Assembly (NCBI RefSeq): GCF_011193355.1
Contig: NZ_CP049780.1
Location: 6,788,634-6,852,633 of the forward strand
From: Streptomyces sp. JB150
GTDB taxonomy: Bacteria; Actinomycetota; Actinomycetes; Streptomycetales; Streptomycetaceae
Direction: 5' to 3'
Length of the DNA: 64,000 bases
Below, piece by piece: positions 29,436 through 37,989 of the stretch; the stretch's first letter is position 1, and every line of letters starts with the position of its first letter. Both the position numbers and the translations under genes were made by a program. Below the pieces are notes generated by a model that saw only the letters and a list, made by a program, of their open reading frames with translations, was not told where the DNA came from and ran no database searches.

Positions 29436-30617
29436 TCAGAGGGTCGGCGGCCACCACTCGATCAGCACGATCGTCGCGTCGTCCCGCAGCCGTCCGGGCT
29501 GGGCGTCGAGGATCGAGTGGATCAGCCGGCGCAGCGTCTCCGGCGCCAGTTCACCAGCGGCGGTGGCGCGGATGACCTCGTCGGCGAACCGCTCCAGCCC
29601 GAACTCCTCCCCGTCGCGGGTGCGCGCCTCGGTGACGCCGTCCGTGTAGAGCAGCACCCGGTCGCCGGGGTGCAGGTCGATCTCGTGGCTCAGCCGCGCC
29701 CGGCCGGCGAGCAGCGCGGGCAGGCCCATCGGCGGATCCGCCTCCCGCTCCATCGCGTCCGCGACCAGCTGGTGGTCCCGGATGAGCAGCGGCGTCGGAT
29801 GCCCGCAGTTGATCCAGCGCAGCACGCCGCTCGCCAGGTCCAGCTGGGTGAGCACACCCGTGCAGAACTGGTCCGGGAGCCACCGCGTCAGCGCGTCGTC
29901 GACGCACTTCACCAGGTCCGGCAGGTCCGCGCCGGTGCGCCGGGCGTTGCGGCAGGCCGCCAGCGACACCGCGGTGGTCAGCCCGGAGGCGAGGTCGTGG
30001 CCCATGGCGTCGAGGACGGAGGCGTGCAGCGTGGTCTCGGTGAGGGAGTGGTCGAAGGCGTCCCCGCCGAGTTCGTACGCGGGTTCCAGTACGGCCGTGG
30101 ACACCACGTGCGCGTTGCCGATCGTGCGGGGCGGCAGGAAGGCGCGCAGCATCTCCGCGGGCAGCCGCATCGGCTCGGTCCTGGTCCGCCGTACGAAGGT
30201 GTCCTTGTAGGTCCGCTTGGAGGTGACCATCATCGCCAGCAGGGTGGCGAGGCTGCGGCTGCGGCGCAGGGTGGCCGGGGTGAGGGCGGGCTGGTGCACG
30301 GCGAGCACGCCCAGCCGTTCCGCGCCGTCCACCAGCGGCAGCCACGCCGTCATCCCGCCGATCCCGGACTCCTCCACGCGCAGCGACTGGGTGCGGTACG
30401 TCCAGCCGGCCAGCGACTCGTCGATGGGCAGCGCGGAGGCGACGTCGGTCAGCGGGACGAGCCGGCGCTGCTGGAGATCGGCGAGGTAGACCACGGAGTG
30501 CTGGAGGCCGAGCGCGGCGGAGCAGCGGGCCACCGCGGTGGACAGGTCGAGCGCGGGGGTCTCCGGGTCGGCGAGGAACTCCTCCAGCAGACCGCCGGCG
30601 TTCTCTGCCGTCGCCAC
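29436..30617 (-). CDS. GAF-like plus SpoIIE (PP2C) serine phosphatase
   Basis: 393 residues. The first ~150 form a GAF-like sensor (LGLQHSVVYLADLQQRRLVPL), and residues about 175-390 are a PP2C/SpoIIE phosphatase with YELGGDAFDHSL, LDAMGHDLASGLTTA and a final RDDATIVLIEW. The acidic metal site of the first motif reads GGDAFDH, as in the group with this architecture. GTG 30617 follows GAGGGGAGAG. It is the last of four co-directional genes: sigma factor, unknown gene, anti-sigma factor, phosphatase. Gaps of 150-245 bp argue for separate promoters, but a shared sigma-control module is plausible. Confidence 0.85.
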   Translation of the reverse strand: MATAENAGGLLEEFLADPETPALDLSTAVARCSAALGLQHSVVYLADLQQRRLVPLTDVASALPIDESLAGWTYRTQSLRVEESGIGGMTAWLPLVDGAERLGVLAVHQPALTPATLRRSRSLATLLAMMVTSKRTYKDTFVRRTRTEPMRLPAEMLRAFLPPRTIGNAHVVSTAVLEPAYELGGDAFDHSLTETTLHASVLDAMGHDLASGLTTAVSLAACRNARRTGADLPDLVKCVDDALTRWLPDQFCTGVLTQLDLASGVLRWINCGHPTPLLIRDHQLVADAMEREADPPMGLPALLAGRARLSHEIDLHPGDRVLLYTDGVTEARTRDGEEFGLERFADEVIRATAAGELAPETLRRLIHSILDAQPGRLRDDATIVLIEWWPPTL

Positions 30618-30862
30618 CGTCTCTCCCCTCGTCCGGGACCGCGGGCGCGGTCGGGTCGCGTCCCCCAGCAGTCTCACACCGCGTCCCGCGGCCCGCCCGG
30701 CGGCCGGGGCGGCGGGACGACCGGCACCGCCGTACGGGTGAAAGTCCCGTGACGACAGGACGGGTCGTGGCGCGAGCGGGTGCGGGACGAGGCGCTGCGG
30801 GCGCGGCCGCCCAGGGCGTACCGGAACCGCCGGCAGCTTCCGCACACCCGATGCGGGACGGG

Positions 30863-31519
30863 TCAGGACGGTGGGTCGAGAACCACCAGTCGTTCGCCCG
30901 TCGCCGCGCGTACCTCGTAGTGGTCGATCTGGTCGGGGTGGAGGGCCGCCGAGCCCTCCACGGTGGTCTCGCCGGCGTCGTGCCGCCGCACGGCCCAGGT
31001 GGCCAGCGTCTGCTCCGAGCCGTCGTGGCCGACGGCGACGAGCCGGCAGATGCGGGGCCCCGCCCCGTCCCTGACCTTCAGCTCCACCCGACTGCCGGAC
31101 GCGGTGTCCTCCGCGGTCACCTGGGCCCAGACCCCGGAGCGGTCGTCGGTCGCCGCGATCCGGGCCGGCCGCTCGGGGCTCCCGCCGACGGCGGTGAGCG
31201 CGAGCCAGGGGCCGGCCAGGGCCGCCACGACGGTCGCGGCGACCGCGGCGAGCGTGCGCCGGCGCCGGGCACGGCGGCGGGAACGCACCTCCCCGAGCAG
31301 CGCGTCCAGCAGCCGCGGACCGGGCCGGGCCGCCGGGTGCACCAGCCGCGGGGTGGCCCGCCGGTAGAGCATCAACTGCCGTGTCACCGCCCCGAATTCG
31401 GCGACATGTGACGTACAGCGGGGGCAATCCATGAGGTGGTCCTCGAAGTGGAAGGCCTCCGCCTCGTCCAGCACGCCGAGCGCGTACGCGCCGACGTCGC
31501 GATGCCTTTCCAGGGACAT
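30863..31519 (-). CDS. Zinc-finger anti-sigma factor, membrane-anchored
   Basis: 218 residues. The N-terminal zf-HC2 anti-sigma domain has HRDVGAYALGVLD and HFEDHLMDCPRC (His-x3-Cys-x2-Cys zinc ligands). One hydrophobic segment, TLAAVAATVVAALAGPWLAL (about residue 112-131), anchors it, and the outer domain has GSEQTLATWAVRR. The ATG at 31519 is preceded by GAGGATG. Its natural partner is the ECF sigma factor gene about 1 kb upstream on the same strand; the resemblance to SigL/RslA-type pairs is an inference. A long palindromic hairpin sits 68-110 bp before its start. Confidence 0.88.
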   Translation of the reverse strand: MSLERHRDVGAYALGVLDEAEAFHFEDHLMDCPRCTSHVAEFGAVTRQLMLYRRATPRLVHPAARPGPRLLDALLGEVRSRRRARRRRTLAAVAATVVAALAGPWLALTAVGGSPERPARIAATDDRSGVWAQVTAEDTASGSRVELKVRDGAGPRICRLVAVGHDGSEQTLATWAVRRHDAGETTVEGSAALHPDQIDHYEVRAATGERLVVLDPPS

Positions 31520-31586
31520 GCCGCATCCTCGTGCCGTGGGTGGGGGTGGAGTGGGTCCGTGCACCCACCGGTACGCACGGCACGGG

Positions 31587-31629
31587 CGAATCACTCAAGC
31601 CGCGGACGCAATCGCGGCCGAGTGATTCG
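31587..31629. promoter_or_regulatory. Long bipartite inverted repeat before the anti-sigma gene
   Basis: CGAATCACTC (31587-31596) pairs with GAGTGATTCG (31620-31629), and nested inside GCCGCG (31599-31604) pairs with CGCGGC (31613-31618). The two stems are perfect and separated by a small bulge. It could terminate the upstream unknown gene or be a regulator site. Confidence 0.6.
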
Positions 31630-31751
31630 GAGCCGCCGGGCCCGAGGATTGGTCGGGCCGGAGAGATTCTCCGGAAGACACCGGAGGACGAAAGGGCGAG
31701 AGGACGAGCCGGGCCGGGGCGGGGCGGGGCGGCCGGCGCGGCGGGCCGGAA

Positions 31752-32345
31752 CTAGAAGAGGTGGATGGCGAGATGCCCCAGCGGCAGCCCCAGCTGCCAC
31801 GCCGGCGTCCACACCTTGGGCCCGTCCTCCTCGCCGATCACCCCGGTCACACCCAGCTCGCCGATGTCACCGGCCTCGTCGACGCCACCGATCCCCCCGG
31901 ACTCACCGGTCCCGCCGGCCACCGGCCCGCCCGGCACCGCGTTCAGATCGGGCGCGAGCAGCTCCGTCTCCTCCAGCCAGCGCCAGGCCGCAGCCGCCAG
32001 CTCCAGGTCGGGCGCGGGCCCGCCCCGCCGGGCGGCCTGCGCGGTGAGCTGCGCCATGCGCTCGCGCACCCAGTCCTGCCACGGCTGGTCGTACGCCGTC
32101 AGGGACAGCCAGGTGTCCAGCTGGGTGACGACCCGGATGCCGGACAGCTCGCCGTCGGTGTCCGCCAGGAAGACGGTCAGCGCCAGCGCGTCCCGGCCCG
32201 CCCGGAACTCGAACGACGTCGGCGGCATCAGATCGCCGTGGCGCAGCAGTTCGTCGGCGATGTACTCGGCGTAGAACCACGCCATGGGGACGGTGAGTTC
32301 TCCTCCGTCGGCGCCGTCCGTGCTCTGGTGACCTCTGTGCTGCAT
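31752..32345 (-). CDS. Conserved-looking hypothetical protein between sigma and anti-sigma genes
   Basis: 197 residues from ATG 32345, where GGAGGAAGG and AGGAAGGG form a strong ribosome-site region; a second ATG at 32285 has GGAGGAG but 14 bp away. The middle has an ordered region with FYAEYIADELLRHGDLM, RAGRDALALTVFLAD and TQLDTWLSLTAYDQPWQDW. Then comes a Gly/Glu/Val-rich acidic low-complexity stretch and a short end GLPLGHLAIHLF. No signal peptide or membrane helix. I do not recognise the family. Its place between an ECF sigma gene and a zinc-finger anti-sigma gene suggests a link to that regulon. Confidence 0.65.
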   Translation of the reverse strand: MQHRGHQSTDGADGGELTVPMAWFYAEYIADELLRHGDLMPPTSFEFRAGRDALALTVFLADTDGELSGIRVVTQLDTWLSLTAYDQPWQDWVRERMAQLTAQAARRGGPAPDLELAAAAWRWLEETELLAPDLNAVPGGPVAGGTGESGGIGGVDEAGDIGELGVTGVIGEEDGPKVWTPAWQLGLPLGHLAIHLF

Positions 32346-32494
32346 CCCTTCCTGCCTTCCTCCGGTGCGTGCGCGTCGCCCGACCCCGGGCCCGGGGGAG
32401 CTGTCCCCGTCCGGAAGCACGGATGAGGACAGCCGATTACTCAACGGGGGGTGTCGGCAAGGCGCTTTACGGAGGTTTGACTCGGCCGCCGGTT

Positions 32495-33043
32495 TCACCG
32501 CAGGTCGGGTGCGTATCCCGGAAGCACCCGGCGCAGGGCGCGCAGCGCGTAGTACGCGCGGGACTTCACGGTACCGGGCGGGATCCCGAGGGCCTGCGCG
32601 GCCTCCGCCACACTGGCCCCCTGGAAGTACACGAGCACCAGGACTTCACGGTGTTCCGGAGTGAGGGTCTTCACAGCCTCGCGGACGTCCAGCATCGCGG
32701 CGGCCCGCTCGGCGTGGTCGGACATCACCCGGGCGTTCTCCAGGACCGCGTCCCCGACCTCGGCCGGCCGCGCCTGCCGGGCCCGCCGGGCGTCGATCGC
32801 GAGCCGCCGGGCCACGGTCAGCAGCCAGGGCCGTACGGAGTCGAAGTCCGTGGCGCGCAGCGCCTCGGGGTGCTGCCAGGCGCGCACCAGCGTCTCCTGG
32901 ACCAGGTCCTCGGCGCGCTGCCGGTCGCCGTCGCAGAGTCGGAGCAGCAGCGCGAAGAGGGGCCGGCCGTGCTCCCGCTGCAGTGCGGCGAGCTCGTGCT
33001 CGGCGGTCGTCGTCCCGTGGGTGAGAGTGGTTCCGGCCGTCAT
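32495..33043 (-). CDS. ECF-type RNA polymerase sigma factor (SigL/SigK-like group)
   Basis: 182 residues, with region 2 (FALLLRLCDGDRQRAEDLVQETLVRAWQHPEAL, the -10 binding helix) and region 4 (LTPEHREVLVLVYFQGASVAEAAQALGIPPGTVKSR, the -35 helix-turn-helix). The short spacing and the lack of any extra domain fit a simple ECF factor held by a zinc-finger anti-sigma protein, the likely partner being the gene at 30863-31519. The ATG at 33043 was chosen because region 1-like sequence starts just after it; its ribosome site is weak. Target promoters cannot be inferred from this window. Confidence 0.88.
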   Translation of the reverse strand: MTAGTTLTHGTTTAEHELAALQREHGRPLFALLLRLCDGDRQRAEDLVQETLVRAWQHPEALRATDFDSVRPWLLTVARRLAIDARRARQARPAEVGDAVLENARVMSDHAERAAAMLDVREAVKTLTPEHREVLVLVYFQGASVAEAAQALGIPPGTVKSRAYYALRALRRVLPGYAPDLR

Positions 33044-33265
33044 GGCCGTATGGCATCGCAGGGCGCCGTCGCGGCACAGGGCACGCACACGGATCTGCGA
33101 CGGACGGTCGAACGCGTCGGCGAACGGTACGACGAACGGTCCCCGGCGCCGCCGGGAGCGGCCGACCGCGCACACCGGACGGGTTAAGGGGCCCCTGGGG
33201 CTGTTTGCCGTCTCGCACAGCTTCGTACCTATTCGTGGGTAAATACGACCGCACTGGGGAAGCTG

Positions 33266-34448
33266 ATGATCGTTCGCATCGCACGCAGGCGGCAGGTGGC
33301 CCTCGCCCTGACGGCGCTTCTCGCCGCGGCCGCCGCCTGCCAGGCCCAGCACCAGGAACAGCACACGAAGTCCGGTCGTGCCGCGCCCGCCGCCTCCGGC
33401 CCGCGCGGCTTCACCCTCGTCGCCTCCGGCGACATCCTGCCGCACCGCTCGATCATCGACCGCGCGCGGTTCGACGCGGGCGGCCGGGGCCACGACTTCC
33501 GCCCGATGCTCGCGGGCATCCGCCCGGTCGTCGCCCGCGCCGATCTCGCGCTGTGCCACATGGAGACCGTCTACGGCGCGAACGGCGGCTACACCGGCTA
33601 CCCCCTCTTCAAGTCCCCGCCCGAGCTCGCCCAGGCCCTCGCCGCCACCGGCTACGACGGCTGCTCCACCGCCTCCAACCACAGCCTCGACGACGGCGCC
33701 GAGGGCATCCGCCGCACCCTGGACGCCCTCGACCGGGCGGGCGTGCGGCACGCCGGGACGGCGCGTGCCGAGGCGGAGGCGCGGGCCGTCACGATCCTGC
33801 CCGCCGGCGCGGCACAGGTCGCCCACCTCGCCTACACCCAACCTCGCCTACACCCACGACACCAACGGCCGGTCGCTGCCCGCCGGACAGCCCTGGGCGG
33901 TCGACCTGATCGACGAGTCCCGCATCCTCGCCGACGCGCGAGCCGCCCGCGAGGCGGGTGCCGACGTGGTCGTCGTCTCCCTGCACTGGGGCACCGAGTG
34001 GCAGGACGAGCCCGACCGCGGACAGCTCGCCCTCGCCGACTCGCTCACCGCCTCCACCACCCGGGGCCGCCCCGACATCGACCTGATCCTCGGCACCCAC
34101 GCCCATGTCCCGCAGGCCTACGAGAAGGTCAACGGCACCTGGGTGGTCTACGGCATGGGCGACCAGGTCGCCGGCCAGATGTACAACCACTCGGGCGCCC
34201 CCGACCCGCGCGGCAACCAGTCCACCGTCGGCCGCTTCACCTTCGCCCCGCCCGCCCGGCCCGGCGGACGCTGGGAGGTGACCCGCGCCGAGTTCGTCCC
34301 GCAGCTCTTCGACATCGACGCCGGCCGGGTCGTCAACCTCAACCAGGCGCTCGCCCAGGGCGCCGACGTCCGCTGGGTGCGCGACCGCATCCGCGACGTG
34401 GTGCTCAGCCGGGGCGCGGCGCAGGACGGGCTGGTGATGGGGGAGTAG
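33266..34448 (+). pseudogene. CapA-family lipoprotein gene broken by a 16-bp tandem duplication
   Basis: Intact, this would be a ~388-residue CapA/PgsA-type protein (metallophosphatase fold linked to poly-gamma-glutamate or other envelope polymers). It starts at ATG 33266 with GGGGA upstream and has a lipobox-like LLAAAAAC. The first part carries FTLVASGDILPHRSIIDRAR, CHMETVYG and ASNHSLDDG. After 33840 the frame is lost because ACCTCGCCTACACCCA is present twice in a row (33825-33840 and 33841-33856). Removing one copy restores HLAYTHDTNGRSLPAGQPWA, VVSLHWGTEW and GTHAHVPQAYEKV in one frame to the stop at 34448. As it stands, translation runs on in the wrong frame to 34468. The rest of the gene is undamaged, so the event is recent. 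Confidence 0.9.
33825..33856. repeat. Perfect 16-bp tandem duplication causing a frameshift
   Basis: ACCTCGCCTACACCCA occurs twice without spacing. 16 bp is one more than a multiple of three, so it shifts the CapA frame. Confidence 0.95.
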
Positions 34449-34460
34449 GCCCCCGCCTGA

Positions 34461-34934
34461 TCAGTTGACGTCCACGCCGTCGAAGACCTTCAGCATCTCG
34501 CCGAGCACCCGCAGGCAGGCCGCCACCTCGGCCCCGGTCAGATCACCGCCGACCTCCCGCAGCACCGTGTGCTCCCGGGCGAGGACGGCGGTGATCGCCG
34601 CCCGGCCCTCGTCGGTCAGTCGGATCAGCGAGGACCGCCGGTGCGCGGGGTTGGGGATGCTCTCCACCAAGCCGCGGGCCGCCGCGTCGTTGACCATGCG
34701 CTGGACGAACTGGCGGCTGATCGCCTGCGCGCGGCCCATCTGGGGGACGGTCATCGGCCCGTGCTTGTGGAGCAGGTCCAGCACGGCCCGCACCCCGACG
34801 GACAGGCCCTCGATGGCCTCGCCCTCCTCGACCTTGCGCTGCACGCGCCGGTAGAGCGGGCCGACGAGATCGAACACCTCGGTGAGACGACGGCCGAGTT
34901 CGTCGGGCGGAAGGGGGGACGCGGGTTCGTTCAC
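34461..34934 (-). CDS. MarR-family transcriptional regulator
   Basis: 157 residues with a MarR winged helix: KHGPMTVPQMGRAQAISRQFVQRMVNDAAARGLV, then the wing AHRRSSLIRLTDEG. GTG 34934 has GGGCGG a few bases upstream. The gene is divergent from an alpha/beta hydrolase gene, and the 57-bp gap contains two copies of the same inverted repeat (see next entry). It most likely represses both genes; the ligand is unknown, perhaps the hydrolase substrate. Confidence 0.88.
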   Translation of the reverse strand: MNEPASPLPPDELGRRLTEVFDLVGPLYRRVQRKVEEGEAIEGLSVGVRAVLDLLHKHGPMTVPQMGRAQAISRQFVQRMVNDAAARGLVESIPNPAHRRSSLIRLTDEGRAAITAVLAREHTVLREVGGDLTGAEVAACLRVLGEMLKVFDGVDVN

Positions 34935-34943
34935 CCGCCCATC

Positions 34944-34993
34944 ATGACATCCAGGTTGTCAAAACCTCGCACAGATGACACCTTGGTTGTCAT
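34944..34993. promoter_or_regulatory. Two MarR operator copies between divergent marR and hydrolase genes
   Basis: ATGACATCCAGGTTGTCA (34944-34961) and ATGACACCTTGGTTGTCAT (34975-34993) share the form ATGACAnCnnGGTTGTCA(T), inverted repeats of about 9-bp arms. Their centres are 31 bp apart, about three helical turns. The second covers the hydrolase start codon, so binding would block its transcription or initiation. Confidence 0.8.
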
Positions 34994-35807
34994 GACTGCT
35001 CCCGCGGACCTCCGCCGCTTCCCCTCCGCCGACGGCGACCTCACCTACCTCGACACCGGCTCCGGGGACCCCGTCGTCCTGCTGCACTGCGGATTCACCG
35101 ACCACCGCTACTGGGCCGACCAGATCCCCGCCCTCGCCGCCGAGTACCGGGTGATCGTCCCCGACGTCCGCGGCCACGGCTGGTCCGCCAACGCCACCCA
35201 GCCCTTCCGCTGGGCCGACGACCTCGCCGGCCTGCTGCGCCGGCTCGGCACCGGCCCCGCGGTCCTGGTCGGTGTCTCGATGGGAGGGGTCATCGCCACC
35301 GACACCCTGCTGGACCACCCGGACCTGGTGCGCGCCGCGGTCGTCGGCGGCTCCGCGACCGGCGACTGGCAGTACACCGACGACTGGCACCGCGGCATCC
35401 AGGCCGAGTACGCCCGCACCCTCGCCGCCGGCGACATCGAGGGCTGGCTGAACGCCTTCCTGCGCGTCCTGCCCGGCGAACACCGCACCGCCGACGCCGT
35501 CGACCCGGACATCGCGCGCCGGCTGCGCGAGATGGCCCTGCACACCCTCTCCAAGCACGCACCCGGCGAAAAGGACTGGCTCGTCCACTCCACCGGCAGC
35601 TGGCCGCGCGTGTCCGGCATCCGCGTCCCGGTGCTCACCGTCAACGGCACCCTGGAACCCGCCGACCTGCTCGCCGCGGCCGAGCGGCTCGCGGCCGCCA
35701 CCCCCGGCGGCCGCTCGGTGACGATCGACGGCGTCGGCCACTACCCGAACCTGGAGAAGCCGCAGGAGTACAACCGGATCATGCTGGACTTCCTGAAGTC
35801 CCTCTAG
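34992..35807 (+). CDS. Alpha/beta-hydrolase-fold enzyme
   Basis: 271 residues. It has the oxyanion/His-Gly region VVLLHCGFTDHRYW, the nucleophile elbow GVSMGG (serine), and the C-terminal histidine in GVGHYPNLEKP; the acidic residue is probably Glu in VNGTLEPADL or a neighbouring Asp. The substrate is unknown; many relatives are esterases or lactonases. The ATG lies inside the second operator of the divergent MarR regulator, indicating tight repression. Its stop is 41 bp from the stop of the convergent permease gene, with an inverted repeat between. Confidence 0.87.
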   Translation: MTAPADLRRFPSADGDLTYLDTGSGDPVVLLHCGFTDHRYWADQIPALAAEYRVIVPDVRGHGWSANATQPFRWADDLAGLLRRLGTGPAVLVGVSMGGVIATDTLLDHPDLVRAAVVGGSATGDWQYTDDWHRGIQAEYARTLAAGDIEGWLNAFLRVLPGEHRTADAVDPDIARRLREMALHTLSKHAPGEKDWLVHSTGSWPRVSGIRVPVLTVNGTLEPADLLAAAERLAAATPGGRSVTIDGVGHYPNLEKPQEYNRIMLDFLKSL

Positions 35808-35809
35808 GG

Positions 35810-35848
35810 GGGCGTCTCGTCGATCAGGCCGGATCAGCGAGACACTGC
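35810..35848. terminator. Inverted repeat between convergent genes, related to the MITE-like element at 6.6 kb
   Basis: GTCTCGTCGATCAGG (35814-35828) pairs imperfectly with CCGGATCAGCGAGAC (35829-35843). The sequence GTCTCGTCGATCAGGCCGGAT is the reverse of the right end of the 6554-6749 element, so this looks like its two ends with the middle deleted. It would also serve as a bidirectional terminator. Confidence 0.6.
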
Positions 35849-37309
35849 CTAGCGACGCGCCAGCTTGGAGTGGCGGTACGAGTAGGCGAAATAGATCACG
35901 AGGCCGAGCGCGAACCACACCGCGAACCGCGCCCACGTCTGCCACTGCAGGAACGTGATCAGCCAGATGGAGAACACGACGCCCACGGCCGGCACGAACG
36001 GCATCCACGGCGTGCGGAAGGTGCGCGGCAGTTCGGGCTGCCGGTAGCGCAGCACGATCACCGCGACGCACACCACCACGAAGGCCAGCAGAATGCCGAT
36101 GTTGGTCAGCTCGGCCGCCTCGCCGATCGGCAGGAACCCGGCGATGGCGGCCGAGGCCACCCCGACGATCCAGGTCACGCGGGTCGGCACGTGGCGGGTC
36201 GGGTGGGTCTTGGCGAACCACGGCGGCAGCAGCCCGTCGCGGGACATCGCGAACCAGACACGCGTGACGCCGAGCATGAAGGTGAACATCACCGTGAGGA
36301 TCCCGATGATCGCGCCGACCGCGATCACATCCGCCAGCCCGGTCAGCCCCACCGACTTGAACGCCGTGGAGAAGCCGCTCTCCTTGTCGATCTCCGAGTA
36401 GTGCTGCATCCCGGTCAGCACCAGGCAGGCCGCCACGTACAGCACCATCGAGATCGCCAGCGAGTAGATGATCGCCTTCGGCATGTGCCGCTGGGCGTCC
36501 TTCGACTCCTCGGCCGCGGTCGACATCGCGTCGTAGCCGAACACCGCGAAGAACACGGTCGCCGCACCGGTGAACGCGCCGCCCACCCCGTACGGGAAGA
36601 ACGGGTCGTAGTTCGCGGTGCTGATGTGGAACACGCCGACGCCGATGACCAGCAGCACCACCAGCACCTTCAGCACCACGACGACCGTCTCGAAGCGGGC
36701 CGCGTTCTTGATGCCGAGGTTCAGCAGGTACGCGATCAGCAGGCACAGCAGCGCCGCGAACAGATCGATCCGGTGGCCCGCACCGGTGCCGGGCGCCCCC
36801 AGCATCCAGTTCGGCAGATCGGCGCCCATTTCCCCGACCAGGAAGCTGAAGTAGCCGGAGATGCCGATCGCGACCACCGCCACGATCGCCGTGTACTCCA
36901 GCAGCAGGTCCCAGCCGATGAACCAGCCCGCCAGCTCGCCCAGCACCGCGTAACCGTAGGTGTAGGCGGACCCCGCCTTCGGGATCAGACCCGCGAACTC
37001 CGCGTACGACAGCGCCGCCGCGGCACTGGCCACACCGGCGATCAGGAAGGAGACGAGGACCGCCGGGCCCGCCGTCCCGTTGGCCACCGTGCCGGCGAGG
37101 GTGAAGATCCCCGCGCCGATGATGCCGCCGACCCCGATCGCGGTCAGCTGGCCCAGGCCGAGGGAGCGGTCCAGGCGGGTGCCCTCACCCACCTCCGTCT
37201 CCTCGATGTGCTCGATGGGTTTGCGACGGAGAATTCCCTCACCCGCGCGGAGCCCGGCCACACGCCTCACCTCTTCACGATCGGCAATCGGCTGACGGCG
37301 GATCATCAT
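35849..37309 (-). CDS. APC-superfamily amino acid permease (cationic amino acid transporter type)
   Basis: 486 residues, about 12-13 membrane segments. It has the family's opening motif GLGQLTAIGVGGIIGAGIFTL, then SYAEFAGLIPKAGSAYTYGYAVLGEL, and the loop FGYDAMSTAAEESKDAQRHMPKAI, all typical of YfnA/CAT-type permeases. Substrates are probably amino acids, maybe cationic ones, taken up with protons. The open frame begins with two consecutive ATGs (37309 and 37306). It lies 48 bp downstream of a universal stress protein gene on the same strand, so they are likely one transcript. Confidence 0.92.
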   Translation of the reverse strand: MMIRRQPIADREEVRRVAGLRAGEGILRRKPIEHIEETEVGEGTRLDRSLGLGQLTAIGVGGIIGAGIFTLAGTVANGTAGPAVLVSFLIAGVASAAAALSYAEFAGLIPKAGSAYTYGYAVLGELAGWFIGWDLLLEYTAIVAVVAIGISGYFSFLVGEMGADLPNWMLGAPGTGAGHRIDLFAALLCLLIAYLLNLGIKNAARFETVVVVLKVLVVLLVIGVGVFHISTANYDPFFPYGVGGAFTGAATVFFAVFGYDAMSTAAEESKDAQRHMPKAIIYSLAISMVLYVAACLVLTGMQHYSEIDKESGFSTAFKSVGLTGLADVIAVGAIIGILTVMFTFMLGVTRVWFAMSRDGLLPPWFAKTHPTRHVPTRVTWIVGVASAAIAGFLPIGEAAELTNIGILLAFVVVCVAVIVLRYRQPELPRTFRTPWMPFVPAVGVVFSIWLITFLQWQTWARFAVWFALGLVIYFAYSYRHSKLARR

Positions 37310-37357
37310 GGCTCAGCGGCAGGGGCGAGGAAAGACGCCACGCACGGGGTGCGCCTG

Positions 37358-37816
37358 TTACGGCACCACTGTCACCGGCCAGCGCCCCGCCTTCACGAGC
37401 CGGATCGCGACGGAGCCCACGATCCGGTGGCCCGCCTGCTCCGAGGCGCCCACCACGACGGCGTCGGCCTTCAGCTCGTCCGCGGCCCTCACCAGACCGC
37501 TGTACGGATCGCCGCGGAACGTGTGGAACTCCCAGCGGACGTCGAATATCCCCTTGACCCGCTCGGCGGCATCCCGGATCTGCGCCACCAGATCCTCGGC
37601 GATCTCCTCGGTCGTGCCGGCCACCGGCACCCCGAGCGCGCCCGCCGCGAGCACCGGCTGCACGTACACCACGGCCAGCAGCGCGTGCTGCCGCCGGGCC
37701 AGGCCGCCGGCGTAGGCCGCGGCCCGCAGGGAGGAGTCGGAGCCGTCGACCCCGACCAGGATCACCTTCGGCCCGTCCGTGCCGCGTTCGAACCGGTGCG
37801 AGTGCTGTTCCGTCAC
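37358..37816 (-). CDS. Universal stress protein (UspA family)
   Basis: 152 residues, one Usp domain. VILVGVDGSDSSLRAAAYA gives the N-terminal aspartate and nucleotide pocket, and VVGASEQAGHRIVGSVA gives the G-2x-G-9x-G(S/T) ATP-binding motif. GTG 37816 is the start. Its partner gene, an amino-acid permease downstream, suggests a role in controlling transport under stress, an arrangement common in actinobacteria. Confidence 0.9.
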   Translation of the reverse strand: MTEQHSHRFERGTDGPKVILVGVDGSDSSLRAAAYAGGLARRQHALLAVVYVQPVLAAGALGVPVAGTTEEIAEDLVAQIRDAAERVKGIFDVRWEFHTFRGDPYSGLVRAADELKADAVVVGASEQAGHRIVGSVAIRLVKAGRWPVTVVP

Positions 37817-37989
37817 GGCCCGAGGCTACCGGAACCACCCCCTCCCGCCGCCGGGGCGGGCCGGCGCCCCGCGCGGGACCCGCGGCGGCACCGGCCGGCA
37901 GCGGCCGGCATCGGCCGCACGGGTGCATCGGTGCCGCCGCACCGGTGTCACCGTGGTGCGTCGCAGGCGGTGCGGGCGACTGATGAGTC

